DNA of 49,364 nucleotides from Thiofilum flexile DSM 14609 (GCF_000380185.1 NZ_KB904762.1:1-49364), one strand, 5' to 3'. Positions 1-8,890 are shown, counted from the first letter of the stretch. Notes: generated by a model not told the origin, from the letters alone. Program-made: numbers and translations.

Positions 1-183
1 AACCCGTAGCGGTTTACGCAAGAGATTGATACAGTATACAGTACACGAGTTTGATGACTTTCCTGAATTGGGTGATGTAGGCCCTGTAGTGACGAGAGTG
101 GTGGATCATTGATAGATGATTCATGCATAACTCAAAACCACTACGAGAAGACCAAGAACCTGCATCGTATACCCTAGTAGTTT
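1..183. other. Probable 23S-5S rRNA spacer
   Basis: No coding sequence is convincing here. The stretch directly precedes 5S rRNA, so by position it is probably the 23S-5S internal transcribed spacer, with the 23S gene lying outside the window. I could not recognise the conserved 3' end of 23S rRNA in these bases, so this is inference from rRNA operon order only. Confidence 0.4.
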
Positions 184-300
184 GCTTGGCACCCATAGAG
201 CTGTGGAACCACCTGATCCCATCCCGAACTCAGAAGTGAAACGCAGTATCGCCGATGGTAGTGTGGGGTTTCCCCATGTGAGAGTAGGTCAGTGCCAAGC
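184..300 (+). rRNA. rrf: 5S ribosomal RNA
   Basis: About 117 bases fold into the standard 5S shape. The terminal stem pairs GCTTGGCAC (184-192) with GTGCCAAGC (292-300). The internal segments ACCTGATCCCATCCCGAACT (210-229) and AGTGAAACG match the conserved bacterial 5S loop B/C region, and the GATGGTAGTGTGG stretch matches the loop E/helix IV region. It would be the last gene of an rRNA operon entering from the left and is followed at once by a terminator. The exact ends could differ by a base or two because processing sites cannot be read from sequence. Confidence 0.96.
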
Positions 301-311
301 TTAATTTCTGA

Positions 312-346
312 GCCTCGTTGGATGAACGTCTAACGAGGCTTTTTTG
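312..346 (+). terminator. Rho-independent terminator of the rRNA operon
   Basis: GCCTCGTT (312-319) pairs perfectly with AACGAGGC (332-339), with a 12-base loop, and a run of T residues follows from 340. It lies 12 bases after 5S rRNA and would end the rRNA transcript before the permease gene. Confidence 0.9.
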
Positions 347-389
347 TTTCTGGGGTGATTTAAATACATCATTATTGCTCCTTTGTTTG

Positions 390-398
390 TGGTATATT
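390..398 (+). promoter_or_regulatory. Possible extended -10 promoter for the perM-hda pair
   Basis: TGG followed by TATATT (393-398) is a TGn extended -10 element with 5 of 6 matches to TATAAT, about 48 bases before the permease start. No good -35 box is present. The call rests on motif match and position alone. Confidence 0.35.
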
Positions 399-446
399 CT
401 CAGAAATTATCAGTATTAAAGGGTTTGACTTGAGAGTAACAACTGT

Positions 447-1523
447 ATGTTGCTAAATGATAAGACTAGCTTATGGCTAATACTCTTAGTTATGTTCTTG
501 AGCCTAGTTTATTTATTAAACCCTGTCCTAACCCCCTTTCTTGTGGGAGCTTTAATTGCCTACTTATTAGACCCTGTCGCAGATTACCTTGAGACCAAAA
601 GATTGTCTCGTATTTCTGCTGTAGTTGTGGTTTTTCTTTTAGGTTTTTTAGCTGTTTTGATTGTTTTATTATTAATTATTCCTATTATTGAGACACAGTT
701 AAGAAAGCTATTGGAAGTACTTCCTAACTATATTAGCTGGGGAATCAGTACCTTGGGTCCTTTTTTAGAGAAAAATTTTAATATTAATCTAAGTGTTTTT
801 GAAGTTGATCGCTTAAAAGAAATTATTACATCTAATTGGCGCAGTACAGGTGGTCTGATTAAAAATACCTTACAAACAGTCTCTAAGTCGAGTTTTGTGG
901 TATTAGAATGGATTGCAAACTTAGCACTTATCCCCTTGATTAGTTTTTATTTATTACGAGATTGGGATAGGTTAGTTGCTTATTTACATGATTTATTGCC
1001 CCGAACAATTGAGCCTATTGTTACTAAACTAACACTAGAGTCTGATCAGGTATTAGGCGCTTTTTTGCGTGGTCAGCTTTCTGTTATGGTAGTTTTAAGT
1101 TTTATCTATGCCTTAGGTTTATCATTAGTAGGTTTAGATTTTGGTGTTTTAATAGGAGTTATTGCAGGACTAGTCAGCTTTGTACCTTATTTAGGGGTTA
1201 TCATTGGCTTATTGCTCGCTTGTTTAGCTGTTATTTTTCAAACCCAAAGCTTAGGTGACCTAATGTGGGTTTTTGCCGTTTTTGGGGCTGGTCAACTCAT
1301 TGAAAGTTTTATCCTTACGCCGATATTAGTAGGAGATAAAATTGGTTTACATCCTGTGGTAGTGATTTTTGCTATTATGGCAGGAGGGACGTTATTTGGT
1401 TTTGTGGGAGTACTACTTGCTTTACCAGTGACGGCTGTTATTGCAGTTGTGTTACGCTATGTTATAACTATTTATAAACAAAGCTCCTTCTATGAAGAGT
1501 TAGATGATGATACGCAGCCATGA
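447..1523 (+). CDS. perM: AI-2E family (PerM/YdiK-type) membrane permease
   Basis: The 358-residue protein is almost entirely hydrophobic, with about eight predicted membrane segments. It has the family pattern of paired N-terminal helices (residues 8-35 and 58-82), a soluble loop (about 85-145) and a C-terminal bundle. The LVSFVPYLGVIIGLLLA stretch and the FILTPILVGDKIGLHP motif are typical of the AI-2E/PerM transporter family, whose substrates are mostly unproven. The stop overlaps the start of hda in an ATGA, so the two are co-translated. The perM-hda order is common in gammaproteobacteria. The ATG at 447 has only a weak ribosome site, and TTG/GTG alternatives upstream are no better. The family call is firm, but what it transports is unknown. 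Confidence 0.88.
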   Translation: MLLNDKTSLWLILLVMFLSLVYLLNPVLTPFLVGALIAYLLDPVADYLETKRLSRISAVVVVFLLGFLAVLIVLLLIIPIIETQLRKLLEVLPNYISWGISTLGPFLEKNFNINLSVFEVDRLKEIITSNWRSTGGLIKNTLQTVSKSSFVVLEWIANLALIPLISFYLLRDWDRLVAYLHDLLPRTIEPIVTKLTLESDQVLGAFLRGQLSVMVVLSFIYALGLSLVGLDFGVLIGVIAGLVSFVPYLGVIIGLLLACLAVIFQTQSLGDLMWVFAVFGAGQLIESFILTPILVGDKIGLHPVVVIFAIMAGGTLFGFVGVLLALPVTAVIAVVLRYVITIYKQSSFYEELDDDTQP

Positions 1524-2218
1524 ATCAAATTCCTCTTAATCTGAATCTACAGACACATTACTCGTTTGATAATTTCTATCTGACCGATGCTAATCGTGAA
1601 TTATTTGAATTGCTTAAACAAGTGGAGGCTCCCCGTTTTAATCAGTTATTAGTGTGGGGGGCACATGGGGCTGGAAAGTCTCACTTATTACAAGCGTTCT
1701 GTAATCGTTCTTACGTGCATCAAAAGCGGGTTTTTTATGTTCCTTTAAAGACATTAGCCGCTTATGGATCTAAGGTATTGGTGGGAATGGAGCATTTTGA
1801 TGCTTTAGTGATTGATGATTTTGAGCGTATTTTGGGAGATATCACTTGGGAAGAAACCTTATATGGTCTTATTAATGAGCGTTATTATCGCAAGCAGCAA
1901 TTAATTCTATGTACTACCCAAGCGCCTAATACCTTAATCTGTGAATTAGATGATTTAGTACAGCGTTTAAAGTGGGGTGTAACCTATGAAGTGGAACATC
2001 TTACCCCGCAGGATTTACCTTTAGCATTAAAGTGGCTCAGCTTACAACGAGGATTTGAACTAGCAGATAGTGTAGTGGACTATATTACTAAGCATTATGC
2101 TGACAATATGTCTTGCTTAAATGCAGTATTGGAGTACTTAGACCGACGCAGTTTAAAAGAAGGCAAGAAAATTACCCGTTCGTTTGCTCAGCAAGTACTC
2201 CAAGATTTTAAATGTTAA
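1520..2218 (+). CDS. hda: DnaA regulatory inactivator Hda
   Basis: Hda is an AAA+ paralogue of DnaA. With the DNA-loaded beta clamp it stimulates hydrolysis of DnaA-bound ATP and so prevents re-initiation of replication. This 232-residue protein starts with QIPLNLNL, the usual clamp-binding peptide position. It carries a Walker A motif GAHGAGKSH (about residues 47-55), a Walker B-like stretch ALVIDDFERI, and a C-terminal AAA+ lid. The DnaA-type DNA-binding domain IV is absent, as expected for Hda rather than DnaA. It overlaps the upstream permease by 4 bases (ATGA) and overlaps the convergent small gene by 4 bases at its 3' end. Confidence 0.92.
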   Translation: MNQIPLNLNLQTHYSFDNFYLTDANRELFELLKQVEAPRFNQLLVWGAHGAGKSHLLQAFCNRSYVHQKRVFYVPLKTLAAYGSKVLVGMEHFDALVIDDFERILGDITWEETLYGLINERYYRKQQLILCTTQAPNTLICELDDLVQRLKWGVTYEVEHLTPQDLPLALKWLSLQRGFELADSVVDYITKHYADNMSCLNAVLEYLDRRSLKEGKKITRSFAQQVLQDFKC

Positions 2219-2400
2219 TCCATTAAAAAATCATCATCATAGATGTCTTTTAACCGTTTACGCAGTGCTTGACGTTCAATTAAATCTTCAATATTCCGTC
2301 TAACAACATGCGGTTTACTTTTACTCGCATCATTCGATACTAATTTTTCAGTATCAATTTCAGCTTCTTCGATGTACTCATCGTTATTATTATCACGCAT
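2215..2400 (-). CDS. Small acidic PA3496-like protein
   Basis: This 61-residue, highly charged protein has no signal peptide or membrane segment. Its C-terminal half, with RRNIEDLIERQALRKRLKD followed by an acidic tail, resembles the short gammaproteobacterial family typified by Pseudomonas PA3496, which some databases label a putative envelope integrity protein. I know of no proven function. The gene is convergent with hda and overlaps its last 4 bases. A weak purine-rich ribosome site (GGTATC context) precedes the ATG. The family assignment comes from the pattern of the C-terminal helix and is moderate. Confidence 0.6.
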   Translation of the reverse strand: MRDNNNDEYIEEAEIDTEKLVSNDASKSKPHVVRRNIEDLIERQALRKRLKDIYDDDFLMD

Positions 2401-2591
2401 GATACCTTCTCCGATAAAGCTTTTCTCTTAGGCAAAGCTAACCACACACATTATGATAGTCACAAGAAGTAGACTTTTACTCAGTATAGAAAACAAAGCT
2501 GAATAGGCACTGAGTACCTATTAGCTCTATTTAATCATAACTTTTGAGTGCTCTTTTTAGGTGATGTTCAACGCTGAAGCAAGAAAAATTA

Positions 2592-4949
2592 TTATTGCAT
2601 GGCTTTTTTCAGACTATTGATATGAGCTAAAAAGCGTTCAGGTGGCATATAGCCGGTAATCCGATGCTCGGATGACTCTAATCCATCGATTCCAAAAAAC
2701 AAAATGGTAGGTGGGCCTATAACTTTAAAGGCTGCTTGAAGCTCTATATCGCTTTCGGTGTTAGCTGTTACATCTGCCTTCAGCAATACCATGCCCATCT
2801 TCGTTGTTGCTTCAATCACAGCAGGAGAGCTAAAAACGTTAGCTTCCAGACGTTTGCATTCAATACACCACTCTGCTGTGAAGTCTAGCATAATGACTTT
2901 TTTATTCGAACTTGCATTATTTAATGCAGCCTCTAGCTCATCTAAATTACGCACAGACTTAAATTCTAAGCTACTAGGTAGGGTAGAGAAATTATTAGCA
3001 GGGGAGTTAAAAACACCTTTGAGGGGTTGTAGTAAATATTGGCTACCACTCGCTACACCGAATAAAATCAATAAACCGTAGATGAAAATAATTAATCCGA
3101 TACTTTTCCAGAAACGATTCCAGCCATTCACCTCATCATGAAGTTTATCCAAAGCCCCCATATAAATACCGGAAGTAATCAATAGGATGCTGGTTAAAGC
3201 CATGGTGACTTCATAAGGTACAATACGCTTTAACATGTAAATCGCCATACCCAGCATCATAATGCCAAATATCGCTTTGGTGGTATCCATCCAAGCCCCT
3301 GCACGTGGCAATAAATGTCCAGCAGAGGTTCCCACAATTAATAACGGTAAGCCCATGGCAAAGCCCATGGTAAATAAAGCCGTGCCACCTAAAATCGCAT
3401 CATGGCTATCGGCGATATAGGTCAAGGCACCCGTGAGTACGGGGCCAGTACAAGGGCCTACGATCAAGGTGGAGAGAAAGCCCATCATGGCTGCACCTAG
3501 AAAACTGCCACCTTGTTGTTTATTACTGACCTCACTCAGCCGATTTTGAATGCTAGTAGGCATCTGTAGCTCATAAAAACCGAACATGGAGAGCGATAAC
3601 AGCACAAACAAAGCCGCAAAGGCTGAAATAACGGCAGGATGTTGTAGGGTGGCTTGGATATTTTGCCCAAAGAAGCCAAACATGACCCCTATAAATGCGT
3701 AGGCTGTCGCACTAGCCAGAATATAAACTAGCGATAATAAGAACGCCTTACGTGAAGAGATATTGCCAGAACCCGCAATAATACCGGATAAAATCGGGAT
3801 CATAGGGAAAATGCAGGGGGTAAAGACTAGTGCTAAACCCATTAAGAGAAAGCCTGTCAATACACCTAAAAAGCTACGTGTCTCTAATAAGGACGACACT
3901 TCTTCTGCCTCGGTTTCGGCAGCAGTAGGGCTAGGTACAGGTACTGCTAATTTAGAGACAGGTTTTTCGGGGCTGGCTTCTGGGATATTAAGTGCGGCAA
4001 GATCAATAGTAGAGCGTATCGTTTGAGGGGGGTAACAGACTCCATTATCATTCGAGCAGCCTTGATAGTGGGTAATTAGATTAACAGCCGGCGTATTCCC
4101 CTGATAATTGATAGGAATAATGATACTAACATCTCTGGGGTAAACTTCGATCTGACCAAAAAACTCATCATCTACCAGCTCACCTTTGGGATAAGTAATT
4201 TCGCCTAAAGTGACTGGGGTAGCGTTTTCATCTAAGGCAAATTTAATTTTATTCTTATAAAGATGATAACCTTTGCCGATTTTCCAGCTAGCTTGTAGGG
4301 TATGTTTATCAATAGCGGTAAGTTCAAAGGGAAACGCTCGTTCTACATCAAGGGCATTTTTAGCGTTTTTAATTTTAGCAATGGGGTCTGTGCTACTAGC
4401 TACCGTCTCGGCCTGTGTGGTGGGGGAAGACGTTGGTGCAGCAATAACAGAGTCTGCTGGAGTAGGCTGTGATGGAATACTGCTCGTGGAGGTTGTGCCT
4501 TCAGACTCCCCAATATCCGCACCAAGATTAACTTTAAGCGTCTTATTAATAGGTGGGTAACATATACCAATATCGGCACAGCCTTGGTATTTGATTTTTA
4601 AAGCAAGTTCGAGTGGCTTACGAGCTTCCCTCTGGCGCTTTAGCGGTACTGTGAGGGAAAAGGACTCATGATAGACGGGCACATTGCCAAAAGTTGGATC
4701 TTGTTTAACTTTAGGCTCTGGGAACTCAATGTCTGCTACTTGTATTCCGGGGGTTTCAACACTAAATTCAATTTTCTCTTTATAAAGGTAATAGCCCGGC
4801 GCTATTTCCCAGTACGCATCTAACCCACCAAAAGTTTCAGCAACCGTTAATTTGAATGCTTGTTCAGGTGGAATTAATTTATTCTCAGCATGAGCACTAT
4901 GGATGCCGTAGCTGCATAACCATAAGGCGAGTATTATTATTATTCGCAT
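2592..4949 (-). CDS. dsbD: Thiol:disulfide interchange protein DsbD with two N-terminal domains
   Basis: DsbD carries electrons from cytoplasmic thioredoxin across the inner membrane to periplasmic partners such as DsbC and cytochrome c maturation proteins. The 785-residue protein has a signal peptide (1-21). Two tandem nDsbD-like domains follow (about 25-143 and 195-318), each ending in a CYPP motif. Next come an eight-helix membrane domain (about 355-645) with FTPC (C379) and VGPC (C500), and a C-terminal thioredoxin domain with WCIEC (C695, C698). The first N-terminal domain has C124-x5-C130, the spacing of E. coli nDsbD. The second has C298-x6-C305. The usual DsbD is about 565 residues with one such domain, so the extra length is the duplication plus Ser/Thr/Pro linkers. 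It overlaps cutA by one base, in the cutA-dsbD order known from E. coli. Confidence 0.93.
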   Translation of the reverse strand: MRIIIILALWLCSYGIHSAHAENKLIPPEQAFKLTVAETFGGLDAYWEIAPGYYLYKEKIEFSVETPGIQVADIEFPEPKVKQDPTFGNVPVYHESFSLTVPLKRQREARKPLELALKIKYQGCADIGICYPPINKTLKVNLGADIGESEGTTSTSSIPSQPTPADSVIAAPTSSPTTQAETVASSTDPIAKIKNAKNALDVERAFPFELTAIDKHTLQASWKIGKGYHLYKNKIKFALDENATPVTLGEITYPKGELVDDEFFGQIEVYPRDVSIIIPINYQGNTPAVNLITHYQGCSNDNGVCYPPQTIRSTIDLAALNIPEASPEKPVSKLAVPVPSPTAAETEAEEVSSLLETRSFLGVLTGFLLMGLALVFTPCIFPMIPILSGIIAGSGNISSRKAFLLSLVYILASATAYAFIGVMFGFFGQNIQATLQHPAVISAFAALFVLLSLSMFGFYELQMPTSIQNRLSEVSNKQQGGSFLGAAMMGFLSTLIVGPCTGPVLTGALTYIADSHDAILGGTALFTMGFAMGLPLLIVGTSAGHLLPRAGAWMDTTKAIFGIMMLGMAIYMLKRIVPYEVTMALTSILLITSGIYMGALDKLHDEVNGWNRFWKSIGLIIFIYGLLILFGVASGSQYLLQPLKGVFNSPANNFSTLPSSLEFKSVRNLDELEAALNNASSNKKVIMLDFTAEWCIECKRLEANVFSSPAVIEATTKMGMVLLKADVTANTESDIELQAAFKVIGPPTILFFGIDGLESSEHRITGYMPPERFLAHINSLKKAMQ

Positions 4950-5269
4950 TATTGAGTACTCTTTTCGATCCAGGCTAAGTAAGCAGGTAGGCCATGGCTT
5001 GCAGAATATCCAATTAATTCAGGTACTTGATAAGGATGTATTTTTACAAGAGCCGCTTGTAGAGCTGTATACTGTTGCCGTGTTGTTTTTATTATTAAAA
5101 TAACTTCAGTGCTTTCTTCTAGTTGTTCTTCCCAAATATAAAATGATTGGGCTTGAGGTAGTAATTTAACACAAGCAGCTAAATGTTGCTCTACTAGGAG
5201 CTTAGCGGCTTGTTGTGCTGCAATTAAATCAGGCCAACTAGAAAATAGTATAAGGTGATTTGCTGTCAT
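4949..5269 (-). CDS. cutA: Divalent-cation tolerance protein CutA
   Basis: This 106-residue protein is the normal length for CutA, a trimeric ferredoxin-like protein linked to copper tolerance in E. coli. The family signatures are present: an N-terminal LLVEQHLAACVKLLPQAQSF stretch, then FYIWEEQLEES, then EVILIIKTT, and the C-terminal HPYQVPELIGY motif. It is the first gene of a cutA-dsbD unit on the minus strand, and its stop overlaps the dsbD start by one base. A strong terminator separates it from the upstream H-NS-family gene, so it should have its own promoter in 5270-5437, where I could not pick out a clear one. Confidence 0.93.
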   Translation of the reverse strand: MTANHLILFSSWPDLIAAQQAAKLLVEQHLAACVKLLPQAQSFYIWEEQLEESTEVILIIKTTRQQYTALQAALVKIHPYQVPELIGYSASHGLPAYLAWIEKSTQ

Positions 5270-5437
5270 TAGCTTTGTTCAAACCCTATAGAGCGAGGTG
5301 ACAAGATAGTGGAGACCATGAATCTTAGATGGGGAAAATCTTAATCGAATCGACCCCGGAAAACCATATGGTTTTCTTACCACTTTGGTAAATAAGTGTT
5401 GTGGTTATGCGACAGGAGTTATTAATGCATCGAAAAC

Positions 5438-5474
5438 AAAGAGCCACACTAAATATTTAGTAGTGTGGCTCTTT
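5438..5474 (-). terminator. Terminator of the H-NS-family gene
   Basis: A perfect 14-bp inverted repeat, AAAGAGCCACACTA (5438-5451) with TAGTGTGGCTCTTT (5461-5474), has a 9-base loop. Read on the minus strand it lies 42 bases after the H-NS-family stop codon and ends in CTCTTTGTTTT. The A-rich base of the stem also makes it a possible terminator on the plus strand. Confidence 0.85.
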
Positions 5475-5515
5475 ACGGAGCCTTTTAATAAAAATTAAAG
5501 GCTTCTATCAATTGG

Positions 5516-5848
5516 CTATTGCTGATCTTCAGGAATCAGGAACTCATTGAGTTCACGACCTGAGGAAATTTTTTGATCCAGCCAAGTAGGACGACGTCCA
5601 CGACCTGTCCACGTTTGTGAAGGATCTTCAGGATTACGGTATTTAGGACGTACAATTTTACTAGGCGCTTTAGCACTTTGAATCTCTTCCAAAGTAATAC
5701 CACTATTGCCTAGTAAACCATCGATTTGACGACGTAACTCGGCTATTTCCTCACGTTTACGCCGTTCAATTACCACTTCAATACTACCTTTTAACTCATT
5801 TAACTCAGCAACAGTTAAATCCTTAATTTTTTGCTCTAGTTCACTCAC
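5516..5848 (-). CDS. H-NS family nucleoid-associated protein
   Basis: This 110-residue protein has an N-terminal coiled-coil oligomerisation region (about 1-45) and a C-terminal DNA-binding domain. The domain contains YRNPEDPSQTWTGRGRRPTW (residues 69-88), the core TWTGRGR-P-W motif of the H-NS/HvrA/Bph3 family that inserts into AT-rich minor grooves. Proteins of this type compact the chromosome and silence AT-rich, often acquired, genes. The gene stands alone, with its own likely promoter upstream (5892-5921) and a strong terminator downstream. It is shorter than E. coli H-NS (137 residues) but normal for the HvrA-like branch. Confidence 0.92.
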   Translation of the reverse strand: MSELEQKIKDLTVAELNELKGSIEVVIERRKREEIAELRRQIDGLLGNSGITLEEIQSAKAPSKIVRPKYRNPEDPSQTWTGRGRRPTWLDQKISSGRELNEFLIPEDQQ

Positions 5849-5891
5849 AATTTCTACCCTAATTTAAAAAAGATATTTAGATTGGCCTATT

Positions 5892-5921
5892 AATATCATC
5901 ATGGCGTTTTCAAATTGTCAA
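5892..5921 (-). promoter_or_regulatory. Likely sigma-70 promoter of the H-NS-family gene
   Basis: On the minus strand a perfect TTGACA (plus-strand 5916-5921) is followed after 18 bases by GATATT (5892-5897), a 4-of-6 match to the -10 box. The -10 lies 43 bases before the start codon. The -35 match is strong and the -10 weak. Confidence 0.5.
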
Positions 5922-6273
5922 GATTTAATAGCAAACGAATTATGAAATAATGCAAACTCGTGCAATTATTCTCTAGTGGATTAGTTTAAGTGGGTAGCTT
6001 TTGCGAAATACATGGGCGCTTAAAGTACTTTTAATATTTGGTGTATTGATGATAAGACAGATTTCTAGACAAAAATAGTATGAGATCGGTTAATCAATCT
6101 CTAATTAATTGGCTGTTCGCTATTAGTAGCTAACGAAGAATGCGCTAGTCGGGCTAACTAAAACGGAGTCACTATGCTTTGCTGTTGTGAGAGTGCTTGA
6201 TTAAGTTTAAATTATTATCAAAACTACCTTTATGACCGTTTACCCCGCTACTCCCTCTCTTAGTAGATTAAGC
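5922..6273. other. Intergenic stretch without a recognisable gene
   Basis: These roughly 350 AT-rich bases lie between the divergent H-NS-family gene and the PAS-GGDEF-EAL gene. I see no tRNA, no open frame with a ribosome site, and no long repeat. Stop codons are frequent in all frames. It presumably holds regulatory sequence for both flanking genes. Confidence 0.5.
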
Positions 6274-6282
6274 TGCTATACT
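6274..6282 (+). promoter_or_regulatory. Extended -10 promoter just before the diguanylate cyclase gene
   Basis: TGC followed by TATACT (6277-6282) is a TGn extended -10 element with 5 of 6 matches. Transcription would begin near 6289-6290. That leaves no room for a leader before the GTG at 6290 and favours the ATG at 6323 as the start. No convincing -35 box is seen. Confidence 0.45.
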
Positions 6283-6322
6283 GGCTCTAGTGGATAACAA
6301 TAACAACGATTCTGGTGATATA

Positions 6323-8290
6323 ATGCAGGTGTTTAAAGCTATTTTGGCTATTATCGGGCTGTTAGGTCTAGTGGCTGGAGGAGTTAGTTTAGCTTTCAAC
6401 TTCCAAAGTCTATCGGATGTAGCATGGGTGATACAGGGCATCGCTCTTTTATGCCTAGCGACTTATATCATTTTAACGCTGAATCGTTTTTATAGCACTT
6501 CCTCACAAAGTTTCACTAGTGAGCTGGAGCTAGATAAACTCAATGGTATCCCTTTGGCTTTTAAAGATGTTAACTCCGCGCATCAAGCCGAATGGATATT
6601 GGATGCTTTAGCGGGTGGGGTCATCGCTACTACCCTAGAGGGCACTATTTTATATATTAATAATCATGCCCAGCAACTGACTGAGTTTAACTATAATGAG
6701 GCTAAACTCAAACCTATTGATTTGATAATGAAATTAGAGGCGAATCACCTCTCAACTAAACAAATTTTGGAGCTAAATCGCCAAGGTGATCCAGAGCAAC
6801 ATTTTCAGTTTGAGCACATTAGGCTAACGACTAAAAAGGGACAGGTTTGTTTTTTAGAACTGCATACGACCCGCTTATCGATACAAACAGATTTAATAAT
6901 TTTTATTTTTAGGGATATTAGTTCGGAGCGTAAAGTCATTAGCCGCCTATATCGTCAAGCGGCACATGATCCATTAACAGGCTTGATGAATAGACGTAGC
7001 TTTGAGCAATATGTGGGGCAACTGATTCAAAATGGTAACGGCAGTCCCAATACTCATATCTTGGCCTCGCTTGATTTGGATAATTTTAAAGTCGTGAATG
7101 ATACCAGTGGGCATCAAGCGGGAGATGAACTCTTAAAACAAGTGGCACAGATATTCCTACGTGCCGTGCGCCGTAGTGATAAAGTGGCTCGTATGGGCGG
7201 TGATGAGTTTGCTATTTTGTTGGAAAAATGTGCGCTGGATAAAGGCATTCATATTATGGAGTCTATTCAGCAAGAGCTACGTGGTTTTCGTTTTAGCTGG
7301 CAGGGGCAAGTATTTAATCTCGCGGCGAGTATTGGGGTATTAGAGATTAAACCCGATTATAAAGCCGATATTAGTGAAACCTTTGCCGTGGTGGACAAAG
7401 CTTGCTATGCCGCTAAGGCATTAGGGCGCAATCAAATTTCGGTTCATATGGCTGAGCCTATGAGTGCAAAAGTGATTGAGTCAGAATCAATGGGTACGGA
7501 TTGGGCTAAATTGCTGCAAGATGCCATGGAGCATGATCATTTTGTATTGTTTGTACAACCCATATTTCCTTTACAAGAACAAGTGTCCAGCCCCTACGTA
7601 CATTTTGAAATATTATTACGTTTACCCTACCGCAAAACTTTACTCAGCCCCGGCAGTTTCCTACCTGCAGCGGATCGGCTCGATATGATGGCGCGTATTG
7701 ATCGTTGGATTATTCGGCGTGTCTTCCAACTCATGGCACAACATAATCTGAAGGTAGCCAATGGCATAGAGCCACGCTTTATGATTAATTTATCCTCTCA
7801 AGCGGTACAAGATATCGACCTATTTGATTATATCAAAGGGCAAATTAACCACTGGCAGACCAATCCTAAATTACTGTGTTTTGAAATTTCTGAGTCGGTA
7901 GCTATCGCTAATTTTGTACAGACTAAGCGACTAATGAAATCCCTGAGTCAACTAGGGGTCAGCTTAGTATTAGATGATTTCGGCAGTGGTTTTTCATCCT
8001 TAAGTTATATTCGTGATCTACCCTTAAGCTACTTAAAAATCGATGGTAATTTTGTACATAATTTAGTCTCTAGTCCCATTGATGCCGCGATGATTAAGGC
8101 TGTGCATGAGGTGGGGCAAGTGATGAATCTGTACACGGTTGCCGAATTGGTTGAGGATGGGGAAACTTTAGATCAATTACGTGCCATAGGAATTAATTTT
8201 GCCCAAGGTTATTACTGTGGTAAGCCTTATCCCTTTTTAGAACTATGTAGCAAGGGTATTCACCCAAGTACCGTCGCGCGACGTGAATAA
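6323..8290 (+). CDS. Membrane-anchored PAS-GGDEF-EAL cyclic-di-GMP protein
   Basis: The protein would make and/or degrade the second messenger cyclic di-GMP. Residues here are numbered from the alternative GTG start at 6290 (666 residues). Two membrane segments (about 12-37 and 44-65) are followed by a PAS domain (about 98-213), a GGDEF domain and a full EAL domain (about 405-655). The GGDEF domain has an intact GGDEF motif (303-307) and an RxxD inhibitory site (R294-D297) five residues before it. The EAL domain reads FEILLR (E440) instead of EAL, but keeps NLSSQ, FEIS, DDFGSGFSS and LKID. I therefore expect cyclase activity with product feedback, and phosphodiesterase activity is plausible. 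I chose the ATG at 6323 because a TATACT box sits directly before the GTG. The latter would require a leaderless mRNA. Confidence 0.9.
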   Translation: MQVFKAILAIIGLLGLVAGGVSLAFNFQSLSDVAWVIQGIALLCLATYIILTLNRFYSTSSQSFTSELELDKLNGIPLAFKDVNSAHQAEWILDALAGGVIATTLEGTILYINNHAQQLTEFNYNEAKLKPIDLIMKLEANHLSTKQILELNRQGDPEQHFQFEHIRLTTKKGQVCFLELHTTRLSIQTDLIIFIFRDISSERKVISRLYRQAAHDPLTGLMNRRSFEQYVGQLIQNGNGSPNTHILASLDLDNFKVVNDTSGHQAGDELLKQVAQIFLRAVRRSDKVARMGGDEFAILLEKCALDKGIHIMESIQQELRGFRFSWQGQVFNLAASIGVLEIKPDYKADISETFAVVDKACYAAKALGRNQISVHMAEPMSAKVIESESMGTDWAKLLQDAMEHDHFVLFVQPIFPLQEQVSSPYVHFEILLRLPYRKTLLSPGSFLPAADRLDMMARIDRWIIRRVFQLMAQHNLKVANGIEPRFMINLSSQAVQDIDLFDYIKGQINHWQTNPKLLCFEISESVAIANFVQTKRLMKSLSQLGVSLVLDDFGSGFSSLSYIRDLPLSYLKIDGNFVHNLVSSPIDAAMIKAVHEVGQVMNLYTVAELVEDGETLDQLRAIGINFAQGYYCGKPYPFLELCSKGIHPSTVARRE

Positions 8291-8386
8291 ACAGGTTTTG
8301 TAAGGTAAACTTGCTTAACAAACCCGCTTAATCTTAAGGTAGCGGTTATTGACTAATTAGCGAACTCTTAAGTTAAGGATAGTGTT

Positions 8387-8872
8387 GTGAGCCGTTTTTC
8401 CCTGTTAGCGGTGATTTTGATTCTTGTTCCCACCATTGAAATTTTTACTTTTGTACAAGTGGGGCAAAGTATTGGGTATTTACCTGCTTTATTAGTGCTG
8501 ATTCTAATGACCTTACTGGGCAGTTATTTATTGCGCAGGGAGGGACTCGCCACCGTGAGCCGGGTTGTGAGCAGTGTTGCCGCTGGGCAGCCCCCTGCTA
8601 TGGAAGTATTAGAAGGCTTGATGGTGGGTGTTGCTGCTTTGTTTTTGCTTATCCCCGGATTTGTGAGCGATATCATTGGCTTAACACTGTTAATCCCTTT
8701 CACCCGACGTGCCCTATTAAAGTTCTGGTTAGGGCGTAAATTGAAGAATGTACAAGATATAGCAGCCAATCTACGCACTAGTGCTAAGGTCGTTCCACCT
8801 GAGCAAATTGTGATGAAACCACAGGGGCAAACTCACTATGATTATGAGGGTGAGTATGTGCGTAAAGACTAA
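8387..8872 (+). CDS. fxsA: FxsA family inner-membrane protein
   Basis: This 161-residue protein has the FxsA pattern. The N-terminal segment contains PTIEIFTFVQVGQSIGY, a second helix leads to SYLLRREGL, and there is then a long hydrophobic pair containing LEGLMVGVAALFLLIPGFVSD. The C-terminal tail is charged and soluble. In E. coli, FxsA overproduction relieves F-plasmid exclusion of phage T7, but its normal role is unclear. The GTG start follows an AAGGAT ribosome site. The gene sits directly upstream of groES-groEL, as in many gammaproteobacteria, but the chaperonin genes have their own promoter. Confidence 0.9.
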   Translation: MSRFSLLAVILILVPTIEIFTFVQVGQSIGYLPALLVLILMTLLGSYLLRREGLATVSRVVSSVAAGQPPAMEVLEGLMVGVAALFLLIPGFVSDIIGLTLLIPFTRRALLKFWLGRKLKNVQDIAANLRTSAKVVPPEQIVMKPQGQTHYDYEGEYVRKD

Positions 8873-8890
8873 AAAATTATAATCCTACCC

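Noticed and set aside
14-196. 60-residue open frame before 5S rRNA
   Set aside because: It lies in an rRNA spacer and runs into 5S rRNA on the opposite strand.
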